A stretch of DNA of 6,332 nucleotides from Methanosarcinales archaeon (GTDB lineage Archaea > Halobacteriota > Methanosarcinia > Methanosarcinales > Methanogasteraceae), in contig DAOVGO010000036.1 of NCBI GenBank assembly GCA_030672345.1, positions 1 through 6,332 of the forward strand. Direction: 5' to 3'. The notes beneath the pieces were generated by a model, which saw only the letters and a program-made list of their open reading frames with translations, searched no databases and had not been told where the DNA came from. Shown here in pieces: positions 5,277 through 6,332 of the stretch (position 1 is its first letter; each line of letters begins with the position of its first letter). The position numbers and the translations under genes were made by a program.

Positions 5277-5284
5277 TATACAAA
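5277..5284 (-). promoter_or_regulatory. TATA box of the feo operon
   Basis: On the minus strand TTTGTATA is preceded by purine-rich AGGATA, a possible BRE. Transcription would start near 5253-5255, giving a leader of about 30 bases before feoA. Operator half-sites abut the TATA box on its downstream side and flank the BRE on the upstream side, the layout expected for repression by blocking TBP/TFB. Confidence 0.6.
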
Positions 5285-5292
5285 TATCCTAC

Positions 5293-5325
5293 CCTAATAA
5301 AGTTAGGTTTTTGATGGAAACCTAA
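5293..5325. promoter_or_regulatory. Composite operator upstream of the feo promoter
   Basis: Two palindromes share a half-site: CCTAA-N5-TTAGG (5293-5307) and TTAGGTTT-N7-AAACCTAA (5303-5325). The repeated half-site is that of DtxR/IdeR boxes, but the spacings (5 and 13) differ from the classical TTAGG-N9-CCTAA, so more than one regulator dimer may bind side by side. Confidence 0.6.
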
Positions 5326-5326
5326 T

Positions 5327-5615
5327 AAAATCAGGATTTCAGTACGTACTTAACGATACATCTGCTTCCGTGGATGATCACAGGAATATACATATCTACA
5401 CAAGATTCGATCTGGTTCTTATCCTCCAGTCCGGTTTAAATGTCAGGAAGAAGAGAATGTGCACACTGACGAATATCGCAATCCAGATCAGCACAGTATA
5501 TAGAAACCCTGCAGTATCCAAAAACGAATGTACAAATACCGCCGTGCAAAGGAGGTGATAACCAGACGGCTTTATCACAGGATAGGATCCCGTTAACATC
5601 ATCAGTGAAAGTAGA
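5327..5615. other. Central part of the divergent spacer
   Basis: These 289 bases separate the two mirrored promoter modules. They hold a perfect AGTACGTACT palindrome (5341-5350), an isolated Shine-Dalgarno-like AAAGGAGGTGATAA (5548-5561) with no start codon at a usable distance, a GTGATAA-N10-TTATCAC inverted repeat (5555-5578), and the doubtful small frame described separately. No TTAGG/CCTAA half-sites occur here. Confidence 0.5.
5396..5602 (-). CDS. Possible small membrane protein in the divergent spacer
   Basis: This 68-residue open frame contains a convincing transmembrane helix (FLYTVLIWIAIFVSVHILFF, 33-52), followed by a basic tail (KPDWRIRTRSN). A less hydrophobic segment precedes it (HLLCTAVFVHSF). 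Codon choice (ATA, AGA, AGG, mixed third bases) is compatible with a real archaeal gene. Against it: no Shine-Dalgarno sequence before the tandem ATGs, no recognisable family, and a position between two promoter modules. The right-hand module also contains TATATAAG when read leftward and could supply a promoter about 35-60 bases upstream. It may equally be chance or the remnant of a decayed gene. Confidence 0.25.
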   Translation of the reverse strand: MMLTGSYPVIKPSGYHLLCTAVFVHSFLDTAGFLYTVLIWIAIFVSVHILFFLTFKPDWRIRTRSNLV

Positions 5616-5616
5616 A

Positions 5617-5649
5617 TTAGGTTTTTTGAATAAACCTAACTTTATTAGG
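5617..5649. promoter_or_regulatory. Composite operator upstream of the multi-FeoA gene
   Basis: TTAGGTTT-N7-AAACCTAA (5617-5639) overlaps CCTAA-N5-TTAGG (5635-5649). The arms are identical to the feo-side operator, while the 7-base spacer has diverged, as expected if only the half-sites contact a regulator. Confidence 0.6.
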
Positions 5650-5657
5650 GTAAAGTA

Positions 5658-5665
5658 CTTATATA
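5658..5665 (+). promoter_or_regulatory. TATA box of the multi-FeoA gene
   Basis: CTTATATA is preceded by TAAAGTA, a plausible BRE, and directly followed by a CCTAA half-site. The predicted start is about 5687-5690, giving a leader of about 40 bases. The leader begins with a weak GACC-N5-GGTC hairpin (5689-5701) and ends in a strong GGAGGT. Confidence 0.65.
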
Positions 5666-5727
5666 CCTAACTCTATATCATAAAATCAGACCGTCAAGGT
5701 CGATAAACCCAAAAGGAGGTATATAAA

Positions 5728-6332
5728 ATGAAATCCTTGAAAGATATTGAACCTGAAACTACTGTGGTTGTTAAGGAAGTCACAGGTGGTATGGATGTCA
5801 AAACACACCTTGAAGAACTCGGCGTGAAGGAAGGAGTCGAACTCAATGTGGTGGCAACCGAACCAGTACATGTGCACGGGGGACCAATCTCTCTTGCAAT
5901 AGCAGATCAGGAGATCGTCATAGCTCGTGGATGGGCTGACAAGATCTATGTGGAGAAGGCTGGAGAAGTGCTTCCGCTGCTGAGACTGGAGGGAGGAGAG
6001 AAAGGAACCGTCAAAGCGATTGAAGGTGGAAAGGATTTTGAAGGTTTTCTTTCCGAATATGGTATCGTGAAAGGAAGCGAACTCGCATTCCTGCGCCATG
6101 CTCCGGATGACACCCTGGTGTTTGATATCGAAGGTGGAGAGGTGAGAATGGGCGAAGGTCAGGCATCGAAGGTGTTTGCGATCAAGGAGGGAAAATCCAC
6201 TCAGATCAACTACCTGAAAGATGGTGAAAAGGCTACGGTGGAAAAGATCGTAGGTGGGACGCATGTAAAAGAGAAGTTTGAAGGGCTCGGGCTTAAAGAC
6301 GGCTCTGATATAACCCTGCTCAGGAAAGAAAC
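5728..6332 (+). CDS. Protein with three tandem FeoA domains (3' end outside window)
   Basis: The frame is open to the right edge, giving 201 residues. The start is ATG 5728 with GGAGGT at 5715-5720. Three FeoA-like SH3 units follow one another. Domain 1 (1-77) runs from SLKDIEPETTVVVKEV through HLEELGVKEGVELNVV to ISLAIADQEIVIARGWADKIYV. Domain 2 (about 82-153) runs from PLLRLEGGEKGTVKAIEGG through FLSEYGIVKGSELAFL to a strand pair ending ASKVFAI. Domain 3 (from about 157) runs from INYLKDGEKATVEKIVGG through KFEGLGLKDGSDITLL and is cut off. FeoA is normally one 75-residue domain, so this is an unusual concatenated form. No membrane segment or cysteine is seen in the visible part. It is divergent from the feo operon and shares its operator type, so it is probably induced under the same metal condition. 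It could scaffold several FeoB GTPase units or act as a metal-responsive adaptor; both are inference. Confidence 0.92.
   Translation, partial: MKSLKDIEPETTVVVKEVTGGMDVKTHLEELGVKEGVELNVVATEPVHVHGGPISLAIADQEIVIARGWADKIYVEKAGEVLPLLRLEGGEKGTVKAIEGGKDFEGFLSEYGIVKGSELAFLRHAPDDTLVFDIEGGEVRMGEGQASKVFAIKEGKSTQINYLKDGEKATVEKIVGGTHVKEKFEGLGLKDGSDITLLRKE

Larger units (their letters stand above)
5271..5326 (-). repeat. Left copy of a mirrored promoter/operator module (feo side)
   Basis: This 56-bp segment is an inverted copy of 5616-5671, matching at 45 of 56 positions without gaps (hand alignment). The mismatches fall only in two blocks, next to the TATA box and in the 7-bp palindrome spacer. Half-sites TTAGG (5272-5276), CCTAA (5293-5297), TTAGG (5303-5307) and CCTAA (5321-5325) keep identical spacing in both copies. 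Read on the minus strand it is a complete promoter for feoA. Confidence 0.85.
5616..5671 (+). repeat. Right copy of the mirrored promoter/operator module
   Basis: This is the inverted partner of 5271-5326. It holds TTAGG (5617-5621), CCTAA (5635-5639), TTAGG (5645-5649) and CCTAA (5666-5670), with the same gaps as the left copy. On the plus strand it faces the multi-FeoA gene at 5728. Confidence 0.85.

Noticed and set aside
5541..5578. H-type pseudoknot from the two interleaved stems
   Set aside because: The linker that would have to cross the 5-bp stem is a single base (5571), too short. Competing hairpins are more plausible than a simultaneous pseudoknot.
5271..5671. Inverted repeats as ends of an insertion sequence
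   Set aside because: The 289 bases between the arms contain no transposase. The arms contain TATA boxes and paired half-sites correctly placed for the flanking genes, and there is no evident target duplication.
5686..6264. 192-residue minus-strand frame opposite the multi-FeoA gene
   Set aside because: The plus strand encodes recognisable repeated FeoA domains with a strong ribosome binding site and promoter. The opposite frame is Phe/His/Ser rich and typical of an antisense shadow.

Overview
The window looks archaeal, most likely from a methanogen- or ANME-type euryarchaeon. Several things point that way: a mevalonate kinase, the GHMP-superfamily (archaeal) type of shikimate kinase, BRE/TATA-type promoters, GGAGGTGA-type ribosome binding sites mixed with an apparently leaderless gene, and a compact ferrous-iron operon with a split FeoB. 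The lineage is inference; no rRNA or species marker is present.

Layout. Bases 2-316 (+) are the 3' end of mevalonate kinase. A roughly 300-base stretch without a convincing gene follows, ending in a TATA element. Bases 620-1492 (+) encode shikimate kinase. Bases 1493-1772 separate that gene from a convergent operon. This spacer holds a four-tract G-quadruplex motif inside a 10-bp inverted repeat, and on the minus strand it has the layout of a small C-rich RNA gene.

Bases 5223 down to 1773 (-) are one tightly packed seven-gene iron operon. Its order is FeoA, a second FeoA, the FeoB GTPase half, the FeoB permease half, an unknown four-helix membrane protein, a FeoC-like winged-helix protein with four cysteines, and a DtxR/MntR-family metalloregulator. 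Neighbouring genes overlap by 4 bases or lie 0 to 18 bases apart. Bases 5728 to the end (+) begin a divergent gene whose visible part has three consecutive FeoA-like SH3 domains.

Regulation is the most striking part. The 504-base divergent spacer carries two 56-bp promoter/operator modules in mirror orientation (45 of 56 positions identical by hand alignment), one facing each gene. Each module holds a 23-bp palindrome (TTAGGTTT-N7-AAACCTAA), an overlapping CCTAA-N5-TTAGG palindrome, a TATA box, and a further half-site abutting the TATA box. A compact TTAGG-N4-CCTAT site lies in the feo leader, and a near copy (TTAGG-N4-CCTAC) lies just before the dtxR-like gene. These half-sites resemble the classical DtxR/IdeR box. 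The economical model is that the regulator encoded at the end of the operon senses Fe2+ or Mn2+, represses both divergent transcription units, and may also control its own gene.
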